This document shows, one piece after another, positions 22,472 to 33,508 of a stretch of DNA of 64,000 nt (positions are counted from its first letter, which is position 1; each line of letters starts with the position of its first letter). This stretch comes from Sphagnum magellanicum (lineage: Eukaryota; Streptophyta; Sphagnopsida; Sphagnales; Sphagnaceae). The DNA lies in assembly GCA_021904315.1 (NCBI GenBank), contig CM038910.1, positions 18,910,001 through 18,974,000 of the forward strand, written 5' to 3'. The position numbers and the translations under genes are program-made. The notes under the pieces are model-generated. The model was not told the DNA's origin and made no database searches. It saw only the letters and a program-made list of their open reading frames with translations.

Positions 22472-25400
22472 GCGAACAAAGTGATGTTGGACATCAATGT
22501 GCTTTGTTCGAACATGTTGCGTGGGATTCTTCGTCAATGATATTGCACCTTGGTTATCACATCGAATCACCATTGCCTTCTTCTCTTTCATGTACCTTAA
22601 TTCTTTCATGAGTTTTGTCATCCATATGGTTTCCTTGGTAGCTTGTGTACTTGCCATGTATTCGGCCTCCATTGTTGACAAGGCGATTGTGGGTTGTCGT
22701 TTGCTACTCCACGAAGTGGCTCCACCTCCCATCATGAATACAAACCTTGTGGTGGATCTCCTATCCTCAAGGTCACCGGCCCAATCCGCATCACAATATC
22801 CGACCACATCTTGGGGTGATAATCCTCCGAAGCGTAATTTGAATTGCAATGTGCCTTGCAAGTATCGAAAAATGTGCTTCACCGCAATCCAATGTTCTAG
22901 GCTTGGATTGGCCATGTGTTGATTCACCACGCTTATTGGGTATGCCAAATCGGGTCGAGTACACAACATGGCATACATCAAGGATCCCACAACTTGTTGA
23001 TAAAGAACCTTCACCATTTCGTCATCCTTGTTCACATTCTTTTTCAACTTCGTCTTGAGATCAAGTGGCACTCCGATGGCTTTGTAATCTTCCATGTGAA
23101 AGCGTTTGAGAATCTCCTTGAGATACCCAATTTGGTTCATGTAAAGAAGACATTGTGCACGGTCCCTTTCCACTTCCATGCCAAGGAAAAAATGTAAATC
23201 ACCAAGATCTTTCATTTCGAACTTTCGATAAAGTTCTTCCTTCACTTGCAAAAGCTTGTCCTTATTATTGCACACCAAGATGAGATCATTGACGTAGATG
23301 ACGATGAAAAATTTCACATCCTCAATTTGCGCAACATACACAGAAAAGTCCGCATCACTTCTAGTAAACTCGATGCTTTTCAAGAAAGTGTCTAGATTTT
23401 GGTTCCAAGCCCTTGGAGATTCTTTCAAGCCATATAATGATTTGTGAAGCTTACACACAAGATGTTCGCCTTCATGTGTGAATCCTTCGGGTTGCTCCAT
23501 GTAGATCTCTTCTTCAAGGTCACCATTGAGAAATGCGGTTTCGACATCCATTTGATGAATTTCCATGTCTTCAATGGCCGCTAATGCAAGGATACAACAA
23601 ATTGACACAAACTTTGCAATGGGTGCAAAAGTTTCATTGTAATCGACTCCAAATGTTTGGGTGAAACCTCTTGCCACAAGTCTCGCCTTGTACCGTTCGA
23701 CTTCACCATGGACCCCATGTTTGATTTTGAACACCCATTTGCAAGAAATGGGTTTTCTACCCTTGGGGAGTGGCACCAAGGACCAAGTGTTGTTGACAAG
23801 AAGAGAGTCGTATTCTTCTTGCATGGCAATCTCCCACTTCTTTACATCTTCGCCATTTAACGCCTTTTCCACGGTTTGGGGTTCTTCCGAAAATGCCATG
23901 GTGGCTCGTTCCACCTCTTTGGTGGCGACCCACCAATCACGAGGCCACTCCTTATGTTGTGTTTGGGGCCTTTCTCTTGGTCCATCTTGTTGTGGTTCAT
24001 TCAAACCCTCATCTTGTGATGAAGCAAATTCTTCCTCCAAAGAAGAGTTTGTTGTAGATTCATCACCTTCCATGTCTTCCGCTGGTCTTGCCTTCAAAGA
24101 TATAGGATTAACATCCTTCACAAGTTCATCGACTTCATCCACAACAAGGTGTTCTATTTGGTTTGAAAGGGGTCTCTTATCACAAACACCTTCTACTTCT
24201 TTCGTCCCTTCAAGGAACAACACATCTCGACTCTTAATGATCCTTTTGGTTTGGTCCCTTCATAATACCCTAGAAACACACAAGGTATGGATTTGGACTC
24301 TAATTTGCTTCTCTTTTCATATGGAATGTGTGCAAATGTTTTGCAACCAAAAACTCTCAAATGAGATACATCCGGCTTCGTACCGGTCCACGCTTCTTAT
24401 GGGGTCTTTGAATTAAAAGCTTTAGTTGGGCATCGATTCTTGATGTAAACCGCCGTGTTCACCGCCTCCGCCCAAAACTCCAAGTCAAGTCCTTCTGCAC
24501 GAATCATGCTTCTAGCGCATTCCATGATGGTCCTATTGGCTCGTTTCGCAACTCCATTTTGTTGTGGTGTGTAAGGTGCACTTGTTTGACGTTCGATTCC
24601 ACATTCATGCAAAAATTCATCAAACTTTTTGGACACAAATTCTCTTCCATTGTCGGATCGCAAGGTTTTGATCTTCATGCCGGTTTGATTCTCCACTAAG
24701 GCCTTGTATGCCTTGAATTTGTCAAACACTTCTCCTTTCGCTTTCAAAAGGTAAACATGAGTTTTTCTTGAAAAGTCGTCAATGAAGGTGACAAAGTATC
24801 GTGCTCCACCAGGAGATGTGGTCTTCATCGGTCCACACACATTGCTATGCACTAGTTCCAAAAGCTTGGAAGCCCTACTTGCTTCATCTTTAGGAAAAGA
24901 TGTCCTTTGATGTTTGCCTTCAATGCAAGATTCACACACATGGTGCAATGGCACTTCTTTCAAATTCATGCCATTGACCATATTCTCCAACTTCTTAAGA
25001 CTCGCCGTGTTGAGGTGGCCAAGTCTTTGGTGCCAAAGTGTAACTCCTTCGTTCAAAGACTTTGTCACATTCGCACTCTCCTTTCGAACATTGACGTTGA
25101 AAAGATACAAGTTCTTCTCCTTTTGTGCTTGCACCACAACGGTTCCATGGACATTGTTGACCTTATAACCATCCTTGTCAAACTCCACTTTCAAGCCCTC
25201 CGAAATGAGTTTGCTAATAGAAATGAGACAATTCTTCATCTTCGGAACATCAAGAAGTTGTGTGATGGTTGTAAGTAACATTTTGCCTCCAACTTGCATT
25301 GTGGCCTTGATGCTCCCTTTGCCAATGGCGTCCAAAATGGTGTCATCTCCCATGTACACCTTTCGTGCAACAATGGATTTGTAGGTGGTGAATCACTCTC

Positions 25401-26200
25401 GTTCGAATGTCATGTGTTGCGTTGCACCCGAATCGATGATCCAATCATTTCTCACATGATCATTAGCACTCAAGGCGGTAACAAACATTTGTTCTTGGTC
25501 ATCACAAGCTTGGTTTGCTTTTTCTTTCTCATCACTCTTCTTCTTCAAACAATTCCTCACAAAGTGTCTAGGTTTTTTACAATAAAAGCAAAGCTTTTCA
25601 TTTGCCTTATGGGTTTTGTTAAGCAATGCGGCATTCTCTTTACTTTCACTTTCTTTTCTTTTGGAAACTTCATGAAGCAATCGAGCAACGATGAATTGAA
25701 GGTCAACATCCTTGGTTGACATGGACTCCAAACTCGTGACCAAGTTATCAAAAGATGGGGGAAGGCTCATGAGAAGTACCATGTAGACGTCCTCATCTTC
25801 AATGTTCACCTCAATGGAACGTAATTGATCCGCAAGCGCCTTCACCATGTTAATGTGCGTAAGCAAGTCCTCCCCTTCTTGCATTTTGATGGTGAAGAAC
25901 CTCCTTCGAAAAAACAACTTGTTTCCGATGGTCTAGGCTTCATGGACATCGCAAAGTGTTTCCCAAGCGCTTTTGACATTTTCGCAATATTGAATGTGTG
26001 CAAGTTGTGCATCCGTGAGATGCTCACAAAGTACTGCAAATGCCTTGGTCGCCTTTTCGTTATAATCCGTGATTTTGATCTTTATCATGGGGAATTGTTG
26101 CACTCCCATCAACAAACTTCCAAAGCCCGTGCTTAGAAAGCATCATGCGCATCTTGAACTTCCAAAGGCGAAAGTTGCCACCAAACAAAAATCCGTCTCT
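22472..26200 (-). pseudogene. Family A Gag-Pol polyprotein, dead
   Basis: Domains in order from 26200 leftward: Gag (FGGNFRLWKFKM; GEDLLTHINMVKALADQL), a zinc knuckle CFYCKKPRHFVRNC, protease DSGAT, the pre-integrase HxxxxH...CxxC finger, integrase core, reverse transcriptase and RNase H (YCDADW, MEAEYMA, CDNQG). Damage: frameshift near 26076; in-frame stops near 25931, 25391 and 24395; deletion near 24240; RNase H cut after HHFVR. Catalytic losses: integrase HSD is HSN (about 24862), integrase NGVAER is NGVAKR (about 24540), and RT YVDD is YVND (about 23290). No ATG precedes the Gag motif. The zinc knuckle lacks the usual glycines. It acted as copia Gag-Pol does, in cytoplasmic virus-like particles, but this copy cannot. 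Confidence 0.9.
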
Positions 26201-26303
26201 CAAAAAGATTATCTCCCTTTTTCTATGCAATACAAGTTGAAAACCTTTCACTATTTCTTGTTCTAACACAATATTTTTTCTCTTGCTTGGTGTGGGCCCA
26301 TAA

Positions 26304-26595
26304 TGTTGAAGATTATGATGTAGATGAAACATAGATAGTGGTGTGATAGATATTAGAAACTATGTGGTAGATAAGTGTTGCAAGTAATCAAAGACATAGG
26401 TAGATTGAAGATATGTTAGTACCACCAATATGTTAGAATAAGGAGGGAGAGAAATAGTTATCCCATATGGTTTGTAAATGTGGTGGTACAAGGAAGGGAA
26501 TAAAGAGCAACGTTGGAACTCTCACTCCAAGCATTGTTCACATACTTGTGTGATTTGAATGTGCAATCTCTCCTCTAATCCTATTGTTTTCAACA
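26304..26595 (+). repeat. B1 5' LTR
   Basis: 292 bp, opening TGTTGAAGAT and closing TTTTCAACA, so it has TG...CA ends inside a 7-bp inverted repeat. It carries GGAATAAAG, a possible polyadenylation signal, in its middle third. The divergence pattern matches B3 rather than Bm/Bp. Confidence 0.93.
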
Positions 26596-26609
26596 GGTTA
26601 TGGGCCCAC
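26596..26609 (+). other. B1 primer-binding site, half-tRNA-iMet type
   Basis: GGTTATGGGCCCAC follows the LTR directly. It is the reverse complement of the anticodon arm of plant initiator tRNA-Met (GUGGGCCCAUAACC, recalled sequence), not of the tRNA 3' end. The same 14-mer sits at the same place in family A and in E1, Bm and Bp, and with one change (GTTTATGG) in B2. Confidence 0.85.
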
Positions 26610-26865
26610 TCATGCAAATTGAATCATTAGAGGTTTGATTGCTTATGTGCATTGAGAGAGATCTTGAGGGTTTGTGTGTTGGAGGTGTAATTTTTGCACT
26701 GTTGGAGGTGCTTTTGGAGCCTTGGAGGAGTTTTGACGAGCTTTGGAGGAGGTTCGAGGTTTTGGAGGCCATCTCCAGTTTGGAGGTGCACAAGTGCTAG
26801 ATTGGTGCTCTTTGGAGGTCTTTCGAAACATTGGATGTGCATGTGTCCACATTCCAGCATTGTAA

Positions 26866-27140
26866 CTCTTGATTTGAGTTGGTTGAGTGCATTTTGAGTG
26901 TGTAAGGAGAGCACTTGATTTGAGTTGGTTGAGTGCATTTTGAGTGTGTAAGGAGAGCACTTGATTTGAGTTGGTTGAGTGCATTTTGAGTGTGTAAGGA
27001 GAGCACTTGATTTGAGTTGGTTGAGTGCATTTTGAGTGTGTAAGGAGAGCACTTGATTTGAGTTGGTTGAGTGCATTTTGAGTGTGCAAGGAGAGCACTT
27101 GATCTGAGTTGGTTTAGTGCATTCTGAGTGTGTAAGGAGG
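26866..27140 (+). repeat. 46-bp leader minisatellite, about 5-6 copies
   Basis: GAGCACTTGATTTGAGTTGG starts at 26909, 26955, 27001, 27047 and 27093, an exact 46-bp period, with partial units on each side. Early units are identical; the last carries substitutions. It lies in the untranslated leader between primer site and gag. B2 has about one unit, E1 has three or more, and Bm/Bp have diverged partial units. Long antisense frames across it are products of the repeat and are not genes. Confidence 0.93.
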
Positions 27141-27335
27141 CATTGATGCAAGTGGGAGCCATTAAGGGCTGAATTTGTGATTGGAGGTGCATTGGTGCAC
27201 AATTGAGCCATCTAGGGGCTGGAGTGTGTTTATGAGAGTGCATTGAGGCAAATTGCATGTAAGAGTGTTCCTTAGGCACTAATTAGCATCTGGTTGAGCA
27301 CATAAGTGGGTAGAGAGGTCGGATTTGAGTGCAAA

Positions 27336-30300
27336 ATGGCATCCTTTGAGGGAGAGAGTGCTGGAGTCATTGACAAGTTCAATGGGGAGAACTTCAACCT
27401 CTGGAAGTTCAAGATGGAGATGGTGTTGGCCTCCATGGACCTTTGGGAGATTGTCGACGGGTCTGAGGAGGCTCCCCATCTAATTCAGACCCCAAAGTCA
27501 TCAAGGAGTACCAACGGCGTGCAAAGAAGGCCATGTCCACCATTGCCATCAACTTGGTGGATAGTCAACTTCACCACATCAAGAGGTGCAAAGGACCAGC
27601 GGAGGCATGGAACACACTTTGCAACATCCATGAGACATGGAGCTTGTCCAACATCCTCTTCATTCGACGTAAGTTCTTCACGTGTAAGATGCAAGAGGGA
27701 GCAGACCTTCTAGACCACATCAACAAGGTAAAGGCACTTGCTGATCAACTTGCTTGCTTGGAGGTGCCCGTGAGGGATGAGGATGTTGTCATGACCTTGC
27801 TTGAGAGCTTGCCACCCTCCTACAAGTACCTCATCACCGCCTTGGAGACCCTGCCCATGCAAGACCTCACAATGGAGTTTGTTACCGCACGATTGATGCA
27901 TGAAATGTCCAAGAGGAAGGAGAAGGAGCCCCAAGGTGATGATGCAACCATGGTGTCAATGCAAGGAAGAGGAGGGACCACATCTACACGCAAAGACACC
28001 AAGACATGCTACTATTGTGGCAAACCAGGCCACATTGCACGATTTTGCTTCAAGGCCAAGAATAACAAGGAAAAGGAGAATGCCAACAAAGCCAAGGATG
28101 ATGATGACTATGCCTTTGCAACAAAGGATGGAGACAATTGCAAGGCCATACGCAAGTGGATCATGGACTCAGGAGCCACCAAGCATATGACCCCTCATAA
28201 AGCCGCATTTGACATGTATGAGGTAATTCCAACACGCAATGTGCATATGGGTGATGATAGCATTGTTGAGGCAATTGGAATGGGGTCCGTCCTTGTGGAA
28301 GTAATGGTGAAAGGGCGAACCAAGAGGATCAGAATCAAGGACGTGCTCCATGTGCCAAAATTGCATGCCAACTTGCTTTCCGTGAGCAAAATCTTGTCAA
28401 GTGGGTGCAAAGTGCAATTCAACATGAATGAGTGCATTGTGAGGGCATTTGATGGAGAGGTGATTGTAATAGCCTTACGCGAAGGCAACTTGTATCAGAT
28501 GACCTTCACCAAGGTGTGTGAGATGCATGTGGCCAACCTGGCCCAAACTTCAACAATTGATGGTGCATTAGAGCTTTGGCATCGTCGCCTAGGTCATTTG
28601 AACATCAAAGGTGTGCATGCGCTCCAAAACATGGTGAGTGGTATGAACCTTGCAAACATCACCTGCCCTACATCTTCATTTGTTTGTGAAGGGTGCATTG
28701 AGGGAAAATAACATTGCAAACCATTTCCAGGAAGGTGTGGGTGTACTTGTTAAACTCCAAAGGGGAATGCTTGGAGAAGTTCAAGGAATTCAAGGGACTT
28801 GTAGAGACACAATCAGAGCACAAAATCAAGGTGTTTAGGTCGGATAATGGAGGGGAGTACATTTCAAGGGGATTCCAGCGCTTCTTGAAGGCACATGGCA
28901 TTGAGAAGCAAACCTCCACACCATATAGGCCTCAACAAAATGGAGTGGCAGAGCGTGCAAACCGCACCCTTGTGGAGATGGCAAGGAGCATCCTTCATGC
29001 TCAGAACCTCAAGAAGTCACTTTGGGCGGAAGCGGTGGTGAATGCGGCCTACACAAGAAATCGATGTCCATCAAGAGCTTTGCTCTCCATCACACCAGAG
29101 GAAGCGTGGAGTGGGAGAAAGCCTTGCATTTCACACATGCGTGTGTTTGGATGCATTGCATATGCCATGGTGCCGGATGAGAAGAGGGGTAAGCTTGATG
29201 CAAAGGGCACAAAATGCTTGTTTCTTGGGTATTGTGAAGGCACCAAGGCATATAGGCTCATGTGTGTGCAATCCAAAAAGATCATCAAGTGTAGGGATGT
29301 TGAGTTCATGGAGGATAGCACTAGTGTCGGCAATGATTTGGAGATGCATCCAAGTGGGAGAAATGAGACCCCTAATGCGGTGATTGTGGACACATCTTCC
29401 AAATCGCCCTTTGTGGATGATGATGAGCTCACAAGTGATGTCAAAGAGTATCCAAGCAATCAAGAGGCACCGCCAACCCTGGGCCATTCATCAACACCTT
29501 CATCACCATCTAAGGATGCAAGCACAAATGGTGAACAAGAGGGGCAGACCTTGGAGGAGCGTAGGTACTCCTTGAGGGATCGGCGACCGCTTGGAGAATG
29601 GTGGAAGAACCACATCCTACCCCAACAAGATGTGGAACGTGCTAATGTTGCTTGTCTTGATGATCCATTCAATTTGTGCGATGCAATGCGTTCGGAGGAT
29701 GCAAGCAAGTGGGAGGCGGCCATGCAAGAGGAATATGCCTCACTCATGGCAAATGGCACGTGGGAATTCGTCCCCCTTCCAAAGGATCGCAAGAGTGTGG
29801 GATGCAAGTGGGTGTTTCGCACAAAAAGGGATGCATCAGGCCATGTGGTGAGGCACAAGGCAAGGTTGGTGGCCAAGGGGTACTCTCAAGTTGAGGGTGT
29901 GGACTTCAATGAGACATTTGCCCCGGTGGCCAAATTCACCACCATTAGATGCATGCTTGCAATTGGATCTGCCATGGACTTAGAGATCCACCAAATGGAT
30001 GTGAAGACCGCATTCTTGAATGGGGAATTGGAGGAGGACATCTACATGGACCAACCGCAAGGATTTGTGCAAGATGGCAAGGAGCACCTGGTGTGTAAGT
30101 TGAAGAAGTCCTTGTACGGGCTCAAGCAATCACCAAGAACATGGTACCAACGCATTGACATGTTCTTCACCCATGAATGCTTTTCTAGGAGCCAAGCGGA
30201 CCATTCATTGTATGTCAAGCAAACGGGTGAGTACTTGTTGATAGTGATTATCTATGTGGATGATCTGATCATCTTAGCAAGCAATGTGAACATTTTGAAA

Positions 30301-31269
30301 TGGTTGAAGTCAAGGCTTGAAGATGAATTTGAGATGAGTGATCTTGGAGAGTTGCACTATTGCCTCGGTGTGGAGCTTGAGAGAGACCGTGCAAATCACA
30401 CCATAACCATGAGCCAAGGAAAGTACATTGAGGAGGTGCTCAAGCGCTTCAACATGGAGGAGTGCAAGCCCATTGGAACTCCGCTTGATGTGAATTCCAA
30501 GCTCTTGAAACTCACGGAGGAAGAGTTTCAAGGCATTCAAGAGGAGATGCAAGGCATTCCATATAAGGCAGCGGTGGGATCACTGATGTATGCCATGGTG
30601 GGCACACGGCCAGATCTTGCATTTGCGGTGAGCATGGTGAATCAATTCATGACAAGGGCTGGTCCTTTCCATTGGATGGCGGTGAAACGCATCATGCGCT
30701 ACTTGAAGGGAACTTTGGATTTGAAATTGTGCCTTGGAGGCAAGGATGTTAGTTTGAGAGGATATTGTGATGCGGATTGGGGTGGAGATGCAAATGAGAG
30801 ACGTTCCACCATAGGGTATGTGTTCTTTGTTGGAGTTGGAGCCATTTCATGGAATTGCAAGAGGCAACCTACAATTGCCTTGTCTACCACAGAGGCCGAA
30901 TACATGGCCACTAGTCAATGCACCAAGGAGGCCATATGGTTGAGGAAGTTGATGGCAGATGTGGGACTTGTGCAAGTTGGAGCAACAACCATCATGTGTG
31001 ACAATCAGGGATGCATTGCACTTTCAAAGAACCCAACCCACCACTCTCGCACAAAGCACATTGACATACAACACCATTTCATTCGAGAGAAGTTGGAGAG
31101 TGGAAAAATAGGCCTGAAGTATTGCCCAACTCAAGATATGGTGGCAGATGTGTTGATAAAGGCATTGGCAAAGGAGCGGCATCAGAACCTTACAAGAAGC
31201 ATGGGATTGGGAGTCTTAGATTACTTGCAAAGTGGGAGTGTTGAAGATTATGATGTAGATGAAACATAG
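27336..31269 (+). pseudogene. B1 Gag-Pol polyprotein, defective
   Basis: The start is the ATG of MASFEG, conserved in all B copies. Gag, the zinc knuckle CYYCGKPGHIARFC, protease DSGAT and the pre-integrase finger are present. Breaks: a one-base deletion near 27475; CAA-to-TAA stop at about 28709 after CIEGK; and a deletion of about 124 bp near 28730 that removes the integrase HSDVCGP segment with the first catalytic Asp and shifts frame. From 28714 on, 851 codons stay open, with integrase RSDNGGEY and NGVAER, RT YVDD (about 30258), and RNase H YCDADW, TEAEYMA and CDNQG. The reading frame ends inside the 3' LTR. No full polyprotein is possible. Confidence 0.93.
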
Positions 31270-31541
31270 ATAGTGGTGTGATAGATATTAGAAACTATGT
31301 GGTAGATAAGTGTTGCAAGTAATCAAAGACATAGGTAGATTGAAGATATGTTAGTACCACCAATATGTTAGAATAAGGAGGGAGAGAAATAGTTATCCCA
31401 TATGGTTTGTAAATGTGGTGGTACAAGGAAGGGAATAAAGAGCAAGGTTGGAGGAGAGTTGGAACTCTCACTCCAAGCATTGTTCACATACTTGTGTGAT
31501 TTGAATGTGCAATCTCTCCTTTGATCCTATTATTTTCAACA
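31239..31541 (+). repeat. B1 3' LTR
   Basis: 303 bp, TGTTGAAGAT to TTTTCAACA. Its first 31 bp encode the last codons of the polyprotein and its stop. The CATAA target duplication follows. Confidence 0.93.
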
Positions 31542-31548
31542 CATAACC

Positions 31549-32001
31549 TATTGGAAACAAGTTGAAAACAAGCAAGAAATGGAACACTCAAGGTTCATGA
31601 AATAGAACAATTGTATTAACTAACAAGAACAATACAAAGGTTGTATGCTTTCAATTGATGCAATCACAAAACTATGGCTTGCAACAACTAACAAAGCTTG
31701 AAGGTTCTATGTGCACTCAAAAACCATGAAAGGAAAGAATGAAAGACAACTCAAAAACCACTCCATTATATACTATCTCCTAACCCTAAAGTAGCCACCA
31801 CTTAACCCTAACCTAGCCGCCACCAAAGCCTAACCTTAGCCGCCACCAAACCCTAACCCTAACCGTCGCCAAACCCTAAGTAGTCTCCACTTCTAAACCC
31901 TAACCTAACTATTACAAGGATGTGAATACTATTCATCCTTTTGATGAATGTTTAACACATTTATCGACATTGGGAATTAGAAACGAATAATATTTCTAAC
32001 A
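31549..32001 (-). repeat. Family A 5' LTR
   Basis: 453 bp, minus strand, starting TGTTAGAAATA (at 32001) and ending CCAATA (at 31549). It contains CCCTAACC/GCCGCCACC-type minisatellite units at about 31790-31880. The target duplication CTCCT follows at 32002-32006. Confidence 0.92.
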
Positions 32002-32045
32002 CTCCTAGTCCTACTTCACAAACAAGTGTGCATGAGTAAGATAAC

Positions 32046-32647
32046 TCTTAGAAATACTATTCGTTTCTAATTCCCAATGTTGATGAATGTGTTAAACATT
32101 CATTAAAAGGATGAATAATATTCACATCCTTGTAGTAGTTAGGTTAGGGTTTAGAAGTGGAGACTACTTAGGGTTTGGCAACGGCTAGGGTTAGGGTTTG
32201 GTGGCGGCTATGTTTAGGCGGCTGCTAGGGTTAGGGTTTGGCGGCAACTAGGTTAGGGTTAAGTGGCGGCTACTTTAGGGTTAGGAAATAGTATATATTG
32301 GAGTGGTTTTTGAGTTGTCTTTCATTCTTTCCTTTCATGATTTTTTAGTGCACATAGAACCTTCAAGCTTTGTTAGTTGTTGCAAGCCATAGTTTTGTGA
32401 TTGCATCAATTGAAAGCATACAACCTTTGTATCGTTCTTGTTAGTTAATACAATTATTCTTTTTCATGAACCTTGAGTGTTCCATTTCTTGCTTGTTTTC
32501 AACTTGTTTCCAATAGGTTATGGGCCCACACCAAGCAAGAGAAAGAATATTGTGTTAGAACAAGAAATAGTGAAAGGTTTTGAACTTGTATTACATAGAA
32601 AAAAGGAAAGAATCCTTTTGAGAGACGGATTTTTGTTTGCACAATAA
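32046..32647 (+). mobile_element. Family A fragment, plus strand: 5' LTR, primer site and leader
   Basis: LTR 32046-32515 (starts TCTTAGAAATAC, so the canonical TG is changed or lost; ends CCAATA), primer site GGTTATGGGCCCAC at 32516-32529, then a leader that matches the family A leader up to GACGGATTTTTGTTTG near 32640, where B2 begins. The rest of the element is not found to the right. It faces away from the family A 5' LTR across only 44 bp. Confidence 0.88.
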
Positions 32648-32960
32648 TGTTGAAGATTATGAAGTAGATGAAACATAGATAATGGTGTGATAGATATTAG
32701 AAACAATGTGATAGATTAGTGTTGCAAGTAATCAAAGACATAGGTAGATTTGATATATGTTAGTACCACCAACATGTTAGAATAAGGAGGGAGAGAAATA
32801 TTTATCCCATATGGTTTGTCAATGTGGTGGTACAAGGAAAGGAATAAAGAGCAAGGTTGGAAGAAAGTTGGAAATCTCACTCCAAACATTGTTCACATAC
32901 TTGTGTGATCTATGTGCTTTTGAATGTGCAATCTCTCCTCTGATCCTATTGTTTTCAACA
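32648..32960 (+). repeat. B2 5' LTR
   Basis: 313 bp, TGTTGAAGAT to TTTTCAACA. It shares the B layout with substitutions (GATGAAGTAG near its start). AATAA precedes it at 32643-32647; the matching right-hand duplication is lost. Confidence 0.9.
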
Positions 32961-33508
32961 GTTTATGGGCCCACACATGTGAGTTACATGATTAGAGGTT
33001 TGATTGCTTATGCATTGAGAGAGATCTTGAGGTTTTGTGTTTGTTGGAGGTGCAAGTTTTCACTTCTGGAGGGTTCTTAGAGGCGCTTTTGGAGCCTTGG
33101 AGGAGCTTTGAGGTTTTGGAGGCCATCTCGAGTTTGGAGGTGCACAAGTGCTGAATTGGTGCTCTTTGGAGGTACTTCGAAGCATTGGATGTGCATGTGT
33201 GCACATTCCAGCATTGTAAGTCTTGATTTGAGTCATTAAGTGTACTTGTGCACATTCGATTCATAGAGCACTTGATTTGAGTTGGTTGAGTGCATTATGA
33301 GTGTGTAAGGAGGCATTGATGCAAATGGGAGCCATTAAGGGCTGAATTTGTGATTGGAGGTGCATTGGTGCACAATTGAGCCATCTAGGGACTGGAGAGT
33401 GTTTATGAGAGTGCATTGAGGCAAATTGCATGTAAGAGTGTTCATTATGCACTAATTAGCATCTGGTTGAGCACATAAGTGGGTAGAGAGGTCGGATTTG
33501 AGTGCAAA

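Larger units (their letters stand above)
26304..31541 (+). mobile_element. Ty1/copia element B1, full length but coding-defective
   Basis: 5' LTR 26304-26595, primer site 26596-26609, leader with minisatellite, polyprotein pseudogene, polypurine tract AAAGTGGGAG (31229-31238), 3' LTR 31239-31541. CATAA flanks it on both sides (26299-26303, 31542-31546). Removing the element and one CATAA restores GTGGGCCCATAACC, the primer site of family A, so B1 inserted into that site. The 5' LTR lacks 11 bp present in the 3' LTR near 31446-31456. Confidence 0.95.
22259..32001 (-). mobile_element. Ty1/copia retrotransposon family A, degenerate, interrupted by B1
   Basis: A copia-type element on the minus strand: 5' LTR at 31549-32001, primer site, gag, protease, integrase, reverse transcriptase, RNase H, then a cut-down 3' LTR at 22259-22471. 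CTCCT flanks both outer ends (22254-22258 and 32002-32006), proving the ends and a single original insertion. Without nested B1 it is about 4.5 kb. LTR ends are TG...TA rather than TG...CA. Integrase-before-RT order identifies Ty1/copia. The coding region has many stops and shifts, so the element is dead. Confidence 0.92.

Noticed and set aside
26866-27140. Regular 46-bp repeats resembling a CRISPR array
   Set aside because: The units are directly tandem with no unique spacers, and they lie inside a plant retrotransposon leader.
26627-27279. Long antisense frames of 150-194 codons with repeated SKCTQPTQIK-type peptide
   Set aside because: They are translations of the 46-bp leader minisatellite. 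The frames stay open only because the repeat has no stop; there is no homology or promoter.
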